A stretch of DNA of 64,000 bases, from NCBI RefSeq assembly GCF_020447315.1, contig NZ_JAJADQ010000003.1, forward strand, positions 186,001-250,000, in the 5' to 3' direction. Shown here piece after piece: positions 17,697 to 25,909 of the stretch (positions are counted from its first letter, which is position 1; every line of letters starts with the position of its first letter). The position numbers and the translations under genes were made by a program. This DNA is from Hymenobacter nitidus (lineage in GTDB: Bacteria > Bacteroidota > Bacteroidia > Cytophagales > Hymenobacteraceae). Below the pieces are notes generated by a model that searched no databases, was not told the origin of the DNA, and was given only the letters and a program-made list of their open reading frames with translations.

Positions 17697-17802
17697 GTAG
17701 AGACGCCTATTTGCGTCTCAATCGTTGCTGATAGAGGAAATGCATGGTGCCGCTCGTTCAACGTGGGCCGTTCAACGAGGAGACGCAAGTATGCGTCTCT
17801 AC
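17697..17802. repeat. GTAGAGACGC inverted-repeat element, copy 2
   Basis: The left arm 17697-17719 and right arm 17780-17802 carry exactly the same 23-nt sequences as copy 1 at 6981-7073. The 12 nt after the left arm (AATCGTTGCTGA) are also shared, while the rest of the spacer differs. It lies between co-directional genes, upstream of the GH2 start. Confidence 0.9.
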
Positions 17803-17816
17803 ACCGGGCGAATGGC

Positions 17817-19691
17817 TTAGTTAGCTTCTTTCGCTGCTGAACTGGCGGCATCCGGCACCGAGGTCTTCAGCGACTTCAGATAAAACACCGCCAACTTCTC
17901 CGACTCGCCGGCTCGGGGCAAGTCGTAGGTCTGGTCGGCGGGCGTGTCGGGCGTGGGGAAGTGGCGGGCGGGGCCGGTGCGCAGCATCACCCGCTCGAAG
18001 GAGGTCACCGGCGCGAAGAAGATGAAGGTGCTGGTCTTGCCGCCGTTCACCGATACCGTGCAGGTGCGGTTGGGCGCGTCCAGGGTCACTTTCAGGTCCA
18101 GCGGCTGGCCGGCCTGGTACTTGGTCACGCCCTTGAAGCGGGCCCCGGCCTTGTAGCTGAGCGTGCCGGTGGAGTCAAACGAAAGCTGCACGGCGGGCAG
18201 GCCCTTGGCGTCCTGAAACTCGATTTGCAGCAGGCCGTGGTCGTTCTGCGCGGGCACCACCGACAACTCGGCCACCAGCTGCTTGCTTTCGGGGATGATG
18301 CGCTCGGCCTTGCCGTAGTCGAAGCGGTCCGAATCTTTGAATACGAGGCCCTTGCTCCCATCCGGCAGCTTGCCGATTTCTACCGGGGCCTGCACCAGGC
18401 TGTAGGTGTTCCACTGGTCCAGTTCCTGACCGGCGGGCAGCTGGGCAAACACGTCGTTGGCGTGGCTCGTAGCCGTGGCGCGGATGGGCACCGGCACCGA
18501 GGCAATCCACATATCCTCCTTGTTCACGCTGTAGCTCACCCACATTTTCTTGTCGGGCGGCGTGCCGTCGCCTTCCTGGATGCCGCGCACGTACTGCGGG
18601 CCGTAGCTTTTGTAGTTGCCGCCGTAGCGCATGGGCGTGATTTCGCCGTGCACCAGCCAGAGGTCGGTATAGTCGAGGCCGTTCTGGGAGGTGGAAACGG
18701 CCAGCGGCCAGCGGAACTCCGAGGGGTTGTACACCGTGGCGTAGCGGCCGTCACTGGTGCGTTGCCCCCAGATTTTGGCGTTGCTGTTCACGAAGCCGGG
18801 GGCCCGCACCACCCGGTTGGGCCAGGTTTTCCCGCCGTCGGGGCTGATGGTGGTCAAGGCGTGCTTCCAGAGGCCTACCACCCGGTTGTCGGGCAGATGG
18901 TAGTAGCTGAAGGCCTTGTACTCCTTGCGCAGCGGAATGAGCTGGTCGTCGCGGTCCTGCTCCTCCACCATCTGCTGCATCATCAAGGGCGAGGCCAGAA
19001 TTTCCTCGCAGGCGGCCACGAAGCCCTTGTCCTTGCTCTTGGTGTAGAACGGGTAGGCCGACTTAGCCTGGTCCCAGGTTTTGTTGTAGCGCAGGAAGTA
19101 GATGGGGCCGAACTTGCCATTCGGCAGCACTTCGCGCACCACCCGGCCGATGCCCTGTCCGTCGTTGGGGTCGTCCTTGGCGTCGAGGGCAATGCCGTAG
19201 TAGCCCAGGGTCAGCAGGCGGTTTTTCCTGGAGGTGAAGAAACCCACGCGCTGGTGCATCACGGCCTCCAGGTTCCGGGCCACCTTGCCGGGCTGGTCGG
19301 GCTTGGTGAAGCCGTCGGGCACCTTGTAGGGCGGGAAGATGACCACGGGGTTCGTCCAGGTGTAGCCGTCCTTGCTGGTCAGCAGCAGGGTGCGGCCGGG
19401 TGGAATATGCTCGCCGGCGGGGTTGCTCAGGTACTGGTAGTAGAACTGCCCCTGCCAGTAGGCCAGCATGGGCGCGTGGTTGTAGGTCCACCCCTCCCCG
19501 TTGGCGGCGCTGGGCTGCTCCCGGTTGGCGCGCAGCACCTGCCTGGCGTGGGTGCCGATGGCCGGGCGCAGCTGCCCGTGGTGATAGTCCACGCTGCTGA
19601 GCGTGGTGCCGGTGTAGCGGATGGTTTCCTGGGCCCGGGCCCCGAAGCCAGCCAACGCCGCGGCGGTCAGAAGTGCTAGGTGCTTAGTCAT
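17817..19691 (-). CDS. Secreted sialidase-fold beta-propeller protein with C-terminal LamG-like domain
   Basis: A 624-residue protein with a Sec signal (MTKHLALLTAAALAGFGARA). Residues about 30-420 look like a six-bladed propeller of the sialidase/BNR superfamily: LTSKDGYTWTNP, ISPDGGKTWPN and STSQNGLDYTDLW are Asp-box-like turns. A jelly-roll domain (about 430-600, LQIEFQDAKGLPAVQLSFDS, LDLKVTLDAPNRTCTVSVNGG) follows, as in concanavalin-like or DUF1080-type modules. The exact family is not recognised. The gene overlaps the 3' end of the GH43-like gene by 8 bp, which indicates translational coupling and joint action in the same degradation step. Confidence 0.6.
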   Translation of the reverse strand: MTKHLALLTAAALAGFGARAQETIRYTGTTLSSVDYHHGQLRPAIGTHARQVLRANREQPSAANGEGWTYNHAPMLAYWQGQFYYQYLSNPAGEHIPPGRTLLLTSKDGYTWTNPVVIFPPYKVPDGFTKPDQPGKVARNLEAVMHQRVGFFTSRKNRLLTLGYYGIALDAKDDPNDGQGIGRVVREVLPNGKFGPIYFLRYNKTWDQAKSAYPFYTKSKDKGFVAACEEILASPLMMQQMVEEQDRDDQLIPLRKEYKAFSYYHLPDNRVVGLWKHALTTISPDGGKTWPNRVVRAPGFVNSNAKIWGQRTSDGRYATVYNPSEFRWPLAVSTSQNGLDYTDLWLVHGEITPMRYGGNYKSYGPQYVRGIQEGDGTPPDKKMWVSYSVNKEDMWIASVPVPIRATATSHANDVFAQLPAGQELDQWNTYSLVQAPVEIGKLPDGSKGLVFKDSDRFDYGKAERIIPESKQLVAELSVVPAQNDHGLLQIEFQDAKGLPAVQLSFDSTGTLSYKAGARFKGVTKYQAGQPLDLKVTLDAPNRTCTVSVNGGKTSTFIFFAPVTSFERVMLRTGPARHFPTPDTPADQTYDLPRAGESEKLAVFYLKSLKTSVPDAASSAAKEAN

Positions 19692-20646
19692 GCGTTCGGC
19701 TGGTTGAGGTAGTTGCGGGCGCCCCGGTTGGGGCAGTTTGCAACAGATTTTTCAACGTCTTGCGCGGGGCCCGGAATACGGTACCGTGCTTGTGGCCCGG
19801 CGGTACGCTGGTTTGGTCCGATACGTCGGTGAACGTCTTGAAATCGGCCGTTTTCATCACGCCGTAGCGTTTTTCCTGGTAAGCGTCGTAGTAAATCAGC
19901 CACTGCTTATTGGGCAGGGCCAGCACGCTCGGCCCCTCGGTGAAGTTGCCGGTGAAAGGGGCCGACACGCTGGGAAATGGCCCCGTGGCACTCGGCCCGA
20001 AGGCGACCTTGATGTTGCGGTTGGGCCGGGTATTGTCCTTGACTACCAGCACGTAGTCCTGGGGGCCACGCGGCACCACTACGGCATCAATGGCGCTCCA
20101 GCCCGGGTCCAGAAACAGCTGGGTGGGCGCAAAGGTCCGGAAATCAGTTGTCGTGGTGTAGTAGAGGCGGTGGTTGTTGTCTTCGGCTTCCTGGCCCTTC
20201 GCAAACCGCCCGGGAATGGTGCTGGCCCACACGATGAAGTACTGCTTGGTGGGCGCGTCGTAGAAAATTTCCGGGGCCCACACGTTCACCGTCGTCGGCT
20301 CCTGGCTCATCACATCAACAAAGCGCTGCGCCGACCAGTGCACCAGGTCTTTGGACGAGGCGTAGCCGAAGCCCGTGTCGCCCTTCCAGCCGCAGGTCCA
20401 GACGAGGTGGTAGGTGCCGTCGGGGCCGCGGGCAATGCTGGGGTCGCGCATGAGCTTGCTCGGGCCCACCTGCGGGGCGAGGAACGTGCGGTTCAGATCC
20501 TGCCACTGGTAGCCGTCGTAGCTGTAGAGCAGGCGCAGGCCTTCGTTGGCCGGCTCGTGAAACGAGGTAAATATATACACGTCCTTCGACGCGGCGCAGG
20601 AGCTCAGCAGTACGCCGGCCAGCAGCCAACTCAGGTGTTTGATCAT
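19684..20646 (-). CDS. GH43-like five-bladed propeller lipoprotein
   Basis: A 320-residue lipoprotein: MIKHLSWLLAGVLLSSC contains the lipobox LSSC. The propeller shows GH43-type motifs RDPSIARGPDG, NVWAPEIFYDAPTKQYFIVWAST and NFTEGPSVL, the last probably carrying the catalytic Glu. The N-terminal blade has FTSFHEPANEGL rather than a standard GH43 Asp-rich opening. That occurs in GH43-related subfamilies, so substrate (arabinan, galactan or RG-II side chain) is open. The ATG at 20646 was chosen over a GTG nine bases upstream. It starts 5 nt after the stop of the GH140-like gene and overlaps the next gene by 8 bp. Confidence 0.7.
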   Translation of the reverse strand: MIKHLSWLLAGVLLSSCAASKDVYIFTSFHEPANEGLRLLYSYDGYQWQDLNRTFLAPQVGPSKLMRDPSIARGPDGTYHLVWTCGWKGDTGFGYASSKDLVHWSAQRFVDVMSQEPTTVNVWAPEIFYDAPTKQYFIVWASTIPGRFAKGQEAEDNNHRLYYTTTTDFRTFAPTQLFLDPGWSAIDAVVVPRGPQDYVLVVKDNTRPNRNIKVAFGPSATGPFPSVSAPFTGNFTEGPSVLALPNKQWLIYYDAYQEKRYGVMKTADFKTFTDVSDQTSVPPGHKHGTVFRAPRKTLKNLLQTAPTGAPATTSTSRTHD

Positions 20647-20651
20647 GATGC

Positions 20652-22061
20652 TCACCCTTTTATCGTGCGGGCCGAGTCCAGAGTCAAGACCCAGTCGTTG
20701 CCGTTTTTTGGCTCCCCCGGCGGGTTGAACTCCCGCACGCCGGTGTTGGGAAACTTGCCGATAACGGTGATTTTCCCATCCCGCGGATTATACCAAGCCG
20801 CCTGCACTTCCGTGCTCTGAATCTTGCCCATATTCACCTTGATATTGCGGCCGGTGTAGGTGTAGATGAAGGCGTAACTGTTGCCCCGGGTGGCAAACAG
20901 CCGGTCGTACTTCTCCCCCACTTCGCCCGCAATCAGGCTCTGGTCGGGCACCCGCTCGAAAAAGCGGCGGGACAGCATCAGGTTTCTCAAATGCACCATC
21001 TGGCTTGCGCCCGGCGCGTTCAGGGCCTCCGACCACAGCTCCTTGGAGCCGTAGGCGCTGCCCTTGTCGAAGGCGCTGTGCATCTGCATCACCGAGTTCT
21101 GGCCGTAGGTGTAGCCAAAGGCGCCGGCAAACACTGACCAGTAGCCGTAGCGGCGCACGTCGGCATCGGTCCAGCGGGGCTGCTTGATGTCGTGCAGCCC
21201 CTGCGGAATCCCCTCGTAGGACGGCTCCCCGTCGAGGCTGGGCTTCAGGGGCTTCAGCGTGTTATCGACGAGCTGGTAGCGCCAGTTATCCTCGCCGAAG
21301 TGCTTCTTTTCGTTGCGCGAAGTATCCTGCTCGTAGCGCCGGTGGCCCGACTGGTACATGTGGAAATCCAGCCAGCTGGCGTTGTGAAACCAATCCGACG
21401 ACTGGGTGCGGCCCCGCGGGTGGTAGGTCACCAGGTGGTTGGGGTCCAGGCTTTTGAGCGTGCTGCCGATAGTGTGCCAGACTTTCAGGGAGTCGGAGCC
21501 GGCAATGTCGCCGCCGTTCAGCCAGATGATGTTCGGCCGGTTCTTGTAGCGCTCGGCCAGGAAAGTCGCGTAGGTTTTGGCCTGTTGCTGATTGACTTTG
21601 CCGGCCTTCACATTAGTACCCCACACCGGCACAAGGCCCATGTATAACCCCTTTTTGGCGGCCAGATCCACGATGTAGTCGACATGGTCCCAGAAGTCGT
21701 ACTGGGCGGCATCGGTGGCGGCATTACCCGGCGTGGTCAGGGGCCGGGCCACGTTGCCGCGCACCAGGGCCGAGTCACCGTACACGTTCACACTCGGCAC
21801 CTGGTGGAGCACCATCACCTGAATGACGTTGAAGCCCTTTTTGCGCCGGTCTTCCAGGTAGGTTTCCGCTTCTTCCCGCTTGAGCTTATTGAACAAGAGC
21901 CAACCCGTGTCGCCGAGCCAGAAAAAGGGCTGGCCAGCTTCGGTCTGCAGATAGCGGCCGTTGGCGGATACTTTCAGCTTGCCCGTGGGCGCGGCGGCCG
22001 GGGCCGCGCCCACAAGTGACGCTAACAAGACGGAACAGAAAAGGCGCAGGGCTTTGGTCAT
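20652..22061 (-). CDS. GH140-like endo-apiosidase
   Basis: A 469-residue secreted TIM-barrel enzyme of the DUF4038/GH140 type. The opening KVSANGRYLQTEAGQPFFWL GDTGW and FNVIQVMVLHQVPSVN are characteristic. NIIWLNGGD supplies the likely acid/base Asp, and LDGEPSYEG the nucleophile Glu (by analogy with characterised GH140). GH140 enzymes cleave the apiose-galacturonic acid linkage that attaches RG-II side chains A and B. The start is at MTKALRLFC. The 36 in-frame codons upstream are the translated palindromic repeat and are not part of the protein. It forms a tight cluster with the GH43-like gene. Confidence 0.8.
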   Translation of the reverse strand: MTKALRLFCSVLLASLVGAAPAAAPTGKLKVSANGRYLQTEAGQPFFWLGDTGWLLFNKLKREEAETYLEDRRKKGFNVIQVMVLHQVPSVNVYGDSALVRGNVARPLTTPGNAATDAAQYDFWDHVDYIVDLAAKKGLYMGLVPVWGTNVKAGKVNQQQAKTYATFLAERYKNRPNIIWLNGGDIAGSDSLKVWHTIGSTLKSLDPNHLVTYHPRGRTQSSDWFHNASWLDFHMYQSGHRRYEQDTSRNEKKHFGEDNWRYQLVDNTLKPLKPSLDGEPSYEGIPQGLHDIKQPRWTDADVRRYGYWSVFAGAFGYTYGQNSVMQMHSAFDKGSAYGSKELWSEALNAPGASQMVHLRNLMLSRRFFERVPDQSLIAGEVGEKYDRLFATRGNSYAFIYTYTGRNIKVNMGKIQSTEVQAAWYNPRDGKITVIGKFPNTGVREFNPPGEPKNGNDWVLTLDSARTIKG

Positions 22062-22145
22062 ATACTTGGCAAATACTTTTTGACGCCTGAAATCAGGCCA
22101 TATGTCATGTCGAGCACAGCGCGGCATCTCGCGTGCCACGGTATT

Positions 22146-22262
22146 GTCATGCTGAGCTTGCCGAAGCATCCCTCCCGCAATACTTATGTAGCACTTATGT
22201 AGCTAGCACTACAACGAAGCGGCAGAGATGCTTCGGCTTCACTGCGTTGCGCTCAGCATGAC
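22146..22262. repeat. GTCATGCTGAGC palindromic element, copy at 22.1 kb
   Basis: The left arm begins GTCATGCTGAGCTTGCCGAA at 22146. The right arm ends GCTCAGCATGAC at 22262, with an extra insertion (CTTCACTGCGTTGCG) in the right arm. The spacer has a short tandem duplication, CTTATGTAGCACTTATGTAGC. A further degenerate half (TGTCATGTCGAGCACAGCG) lies just left of it. It separates PL1 from GH140. Confidence 0.85.
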
Positions 22263-22291
22263 GTCCTTTTTGCTGCAGTCAACGCCGGTCG

Positions 22292-23944
22292 TTACGACTT
22301 GCTTTTGCCGGCGGGGCGCACGGTGGGCAGGCTCACCACGCTGTCGAGGTATTCCTCGATGTTGGTGTAGCCGTCCTGGTTGCGGTCCTGGGCGGCGTCG
22401 GCGGCATTTTTGGGGTTGAGACCGTGCTTTTTCTCCCAGTCGTCGGGCATGCCGTCCTGGTCGGCGTCCTTGTAAGGCGTGCCCTTGTAGGTGGGGTAGC
22501 CGCCCACCTGCGCGGGGTCCGTGATGATGCCCTGCTTGTAGGAATCCTCGGGCAGGCGGCGCTTGATGTAGGGGCTTTTCGCCGAAGGCTTGGCGTCTTT
22601 GGCGTAGGTGATTTTGCCGGTGCGCACTTCCTCCACAATCCGTGCATCCACCGCGTCGCGCCGGGGCAGGGTCGCGCCCACGTTGGCCAGCACGTACTGG
22701 TAGGCCTCCGGCGCGGATACGACCGTCACGTTGGGCAGGGGCAGCGGCTCAGTCAGGCGCAGGCCGGCCAGGATTTTCTCCGGCTCGGCCACGTCCTCCA
22801 GCTGCACGCCGCCGGCCCAGTTGTCCTTGGTAATCTTGTCGTTGCCCTCGATGACGTTGCCGGCCACGTAGGCCTTGCCGTACACGGTGCCCAGCTGCTT
22901 GTCCCGGCTGGCCTCGGGCTTCAGAATCCGGAAACTGATGGGCTTGTCCAGGGGCGTGATGGGGCCGGGCTTGTAGTAGTTGTTCACGAAGTTGTAGACC
23001 GAGCGGTTGTCGCCGCCGTCGGCCGAGCGGTTCCACCAGTTAAACACCACGTTGTTGGCAAAGCCGAAGTCGCCGTACATGCCAATCGAAGGGTTGCGGC
23101 TGATGTTGTTAGCCCACAGGTTGCGCATAAACGTGCTGTTCAGGCCCCCGATAGTGCTGCCGAAAGCGTGGTTGTAGGTGTCCAGGGCTTCGGAGAAAAT
23201 CGAGTTCTGGATGGTCACGTTCACCGTGGGCAGCTTGTCGGCCTTGCCGGTGTCGGGGTTCTGGTACACGTGGCGGTACATCGACATGTTCTCATCCAGC
23301 CCCCAGGAAGCCGAAACGTGGTCAATCAGGATGTTGCCCACCGGGTTGCCGCCCAGCGCGTCGTCGCGGCGGCCAACCTCGGTAGCCCCGCGGCGGAAGC
23401 GCAGAAAGCGCACCACCACGTCGTGGGTGTTGATCCAGATGGACTCGCCGGCCACGCACACCCCGTCGCCGGGCGCGGTCTGCCCGGCCAGGGTGATATA
23501 GGGAGCCCGGATGATGATGGGACTTTGCAGGCGAATAATACCGGCCACGTTGAAGACTACCATGCGGGCCCCACCCTGCTCACAGGCCTCGCGCAGGGTG
23601 CCCGGCCCGCTGTCGGCCAGACTGGTCACCACGAACACCTTACCGCCCCGGCCCCCGAAGGAGTACGCCCCGCCCCCCTCGGCCCCGGCAAACGCCGGAA
23701 TCCTGGCCTGGGGCAAATCCGAGGGCTTGGCGGCCCAGGGTACGTAGGGCTTGCCAGCCTTGGCTTCCCGCTCGATGATGGGCAGAGCCTTGGCCCAGGC
23801 CTCGTCCGAGCGTTTCTGGGCCGCGGCCAGTGCCGCTTCGGCCTTGGCTTCCACGTCGGGCGGAATGGAGGGGTACTGCGCCCGGGCGGGCGTGGCGGCC
23901 CCAGCGGAAGCGAGGAAAGCGAGGAAAAGCAAGCGGTGGTTCAT
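22292..23944 (-). CDS. PL1-family pectate lyase-like protein with C-terminal Ca-binding repeats
   Basis: A 550-residue secreted beta-helix enzyme. After the signal peptide and a helical linker, the pectate-lyase core begins at PAFAGAEGGGAYSFGGRGG. The PL1 signature DHVSASWGLDENMSMYRH and the RFRRG strand are present. The C-terminus carries calcium-binding loops DADQDGMPDDWE and DRNQDGYTNIEEYL, as in thrombospondin type 3 or dockerin-like modules. It would cut de-esterified homogalacturonan by beta-elimination. It is a close paralogue of the gene at 48047. It lies downstream of SusC/SusD, separated by a palindromic repeat, and is probably part of that operon. Confidence 0.85.
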   Translation of the reverse strand: MNHRLLFLAFLASAGAATPARAQYPSIPPDVEAKAEAALAAAQKRSDEAWAKALPIIEREAKAGKPYVPWAAKPSDLPQARIPAFAGAEGGGAYSFGGRGGKVFVVTSLADSGPGTLREACEQGGARMVVFNVAGIIRLQSPIIIRAPYITLAGQTAPGDGVCVAGESIWINTHDVVVRFLRFRRGATEVGRRDDALGGNPVGNILIDHVSASWGLDENMSMYRHVYQNPDTGKADKLPTVNVTIQNSIFSEALDTYNHAFGSTIGGLNSTFMRNLWANNISRNPSIGMYGDFGFANNVVFNWWNRSADGGDNRSVYNFVNNYYKPGPITPLDKPISFRILKPEASRDKQLGTVYGKAYVAGNVIEGNDKITKDNWAGGVQLEDVAEPEKILAGLRLTEPLPLPNVTVVSAPEAYQYVLANVGATLPRRDAVDARIVEEVRTGKITYAKDAKPSAKSPYIKRRLPEDSYKQGIITDPAQVGGYPTYKGTPYKDADQDGMPDDWEKKHGLNPKNAADAAQDRNQDGYTNIEEYLDSVVSLPTVRPAGKSKS

Positions 23945-23971
23945 GTTGGATTGTGGTAGTCGTTCAACGAG

Positions 23972-24134
23972 GCCTCACCCCCGGCCCCTCTCCGAAATGG
24001 AGAGGGGTGCCAGACGGTTCAATTGCCTTCTGTGGCATTGTGCTTTCGTATTTCTTATAACTCATTCTTCCGTGGCTCCCCCGCAAATGCTTGATGCGCA
24101 TTACCTTCTCGGGGAGGGGGCCGGGGGGTAAGGC
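23972..24134. repeat. GCCTCACCCCC palindromic element, copy 1
   Basis: The left arm GCCTCACCCCCGGCCCCTCT (23972 onward) contains an internal hairpin CCTCTCCGAAATGGAGAGG. The right arm CCTTCTCGGGGAGGGGGCCG (ending near 24134) is its degenerate complement. The core between them is AT-rich. It lies between SusD and PL1. A related copy is at 38493-38635. Confidence 0.75.
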
Positions 24135-24150
24135 GCCCATACTTCTAGGC

Positions 24151-25890
24151 TTAGTAGCCCGGGTTCTGCTGGAACTCGCCCTTGTTGGTTACCGCGTCAA
24201 TGTCGCTCTGCGGTATGGGGCGGCGGGCGTGGAAATCCTGGATGGAGGCCTTGGCGTCGGGGTTGTGCTGACGCACGCGCTCCACCAGCTTGCCGGTACG
24301 CTTCAGATCCAGCCAGCGCACCTGCTCCCCGGCCAGCTCCCGGGCCCGCTCGTCGAGCACGAAGTCCAGGCTCATCTGCGCGGGCGTCACCTGCATGGCG
24401 GCCGTACGGCCGGGCAGGGCGGCCCGGGTGCGCACCAGGTTCACGTAGTAGGCTGCCGAATCGGTGCGGCCCAGGCGCACCTGGGCTTCGGCTCCGATGA
24501 GCACGATGTCGCCCAGGCGCAGCATAAACGCGTCGCGGGAGCTTTCCGTGGTCGTGGCCGTGGCCCGGGTTGGGTCGTCGAACTTGCGCAGCGAGGGGTA
24601 GTAGCGCCGCTCCCCTTTCAAGGAGCCGTCGGCGTTATACAGATCGTCGATGTCATACACTTTGTAGCGGTAGCGGCGGGTGTAGAGCTGCTGGAAGTTG
24701 TCGATGCTGCGCTTGGTGGTGAAGACGGCCGTGTCGCCGACGGCAAACTTGGGCTGGTTCAGCAGGGGTGCCAGGGCCGCGTTCTGGTTGACTTCGGCCT
24801 GACTCCAGCGCGGAATGTTGGTGGCGCTGTTGGCCAGCCAGGCCTGCTTGAACGAGCCCAGGTAGCGGGCATCGTTCTGCTCGTTGTAGAGGTCCAGCAA
24901 AAAGCGCGTGGGCATGTAGCGCACGCCCGGCAGGCCGTTGGCCACGTCGCGCACCAGGCCCGGCTGGTCGTCGTACTTCATCAGAAACCACTGGTGGCCG
25001 GTGTGGCTGCCCGCGTTGAAGGTCAGGTTGGTGGAGTAGTTCACCGCCCAGAGTACTTCCGAATTGCGCTGGTTGCCCATGGTCCACAGGTCGGCGTAGT
25101 TGGCCAGCAGCCGGATGCCTTGCCCGCTGTAGGCCGTCGTGACGCGCCGGGCAAAGTGGGCCGCCCGCTGGTACTGCCCGCTCGACAGATACGCCTTGGC
25201 GGCAAAGGCCTCGGCGGCGGGCCGGGTGATGCGGCCGTAGTCGGTGGCGGTGGCCGGGGCCGGATACGTGGCCAGCGTGACGGGCAGGTTGGCCACGGCA
25301 AACTCCACATCGGCCACAATCTGGGCGTAAACCTCTGTTACCGGGGCGCGGGTGGCCGTCGTCACGACGCCCTCGGTGGGCTCCAGGCGCAGGGGCACCG
25401 GCCCGAAGCTTTCCACCAAATGGTAGTAGTACCAGGCCCGCATAAAGCGCAGCTCGGCCTCAGCCGAGGCGCGGCGCGTCGAGGCCAGCCCGGCCGTGTT
25501 GATGTACTTCAGGGCCTGGTTCACCAGGTTGATACCGGCGTAGCAGGGCGTCCAGAGGTTGTTTTTCACCCAAACGTTGTCCGTGTTCAGGGCTTGGTAG
25601 TTCATCAGTGGGGGCTGGGGCCGGGTGTTGCTGGCGGCCGTGCCGTCGTTGGTGGCCCCGCTGGTCCAGATATCGGTACCCATTTCCAGCAAGGCGTAGC
25701 CTGATTCCTTACCGTAGATGATCCGGTTGTAGGTATAGGCGCCGTTGATGGCCGTTTCGAAGCCCTCGGGGGTGGTAAACACGGCTTCGGCGGTGGCGCC
25801 GCTGGGGTTAAACTCGTCGAGCTGATCCTGGCAGGCGGAGGCGGCCAGCACGAGCAGGGCCAGCGTCAGGGGGCGGATGATCTTATGCAT
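24151..25890 (-). CDS. susD: SusD/RagB-family surface glycan-binding lipoprotein
   Basis: A 579-residue outer-membrane lipoprotein with lipobox AASAC (Cys20) followed by QDQLDEFNPSG. The tetratricopeptide-rich SusD fold is shown by FMRAWYYYHLVESFGPVPL, PAAEAFAAKAYLSSGQY, IGAEAQVRLGRTDSAAYYVN and the C-terminal FVLDERARELAGEQVRWLDL motif. It caps the SusC pore and binds pectic oligosaccharides. It starts 19 nt after the stop of the paired SusC gene, in the standard susC-susD order. Confidence 0.95.
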   Translation of the reverse strand: MHKIIRPLTLALLVLAASACQDQLDEFNPSGATAEAVFTTPEGFETAINGAYTYNRIIYGKESGYALLEMGTDIWTSGATNDGTAASNTRPQPPLMNYQALNTDNVWVKNNLWTPCYAGINLVNQALKYINTAGLASTRRASAEAELRFMRAWYYYHLVESFGPVPLRLEPTEGVVTTATRAPVTEVYAQIVADVEFAVANLPVTLATYPAPATATDYGRITRPAAEAFAAKAYLSSGQYQRAAHFARRVTTAYSGQGIRLLANYADLWTMGNQRNSEVLWAVNYSTNLTFNAGSHTGHQWFLMKYDDQPGLVRDVANGLPGVRYMPTRFLLDLYNEQNDARYLGSFKQAWLANSATNIPRWSQAEVNQNAALAPLLNQPKFAVGDTAVFTTKRSIDNFQQLYTRRYRYKVYDIDDLYNADGSLKGERRYYPSLRKFDDPTRATATTTESSRDAFMLRLGDIVLIGAEAQVRLGRTDSAAYYVNLVRTRAALPGRTAAMQVTPAQMSLDFVLDERARELAGEQVRWLDLKRTGKLVERVRQHNPDAKASIQDFHARRPIPQSDIDAVTNKGEFQQNPGY

Positions 25891-25909
25891 GATGCGTCGT
25901 CTGGTCGGA

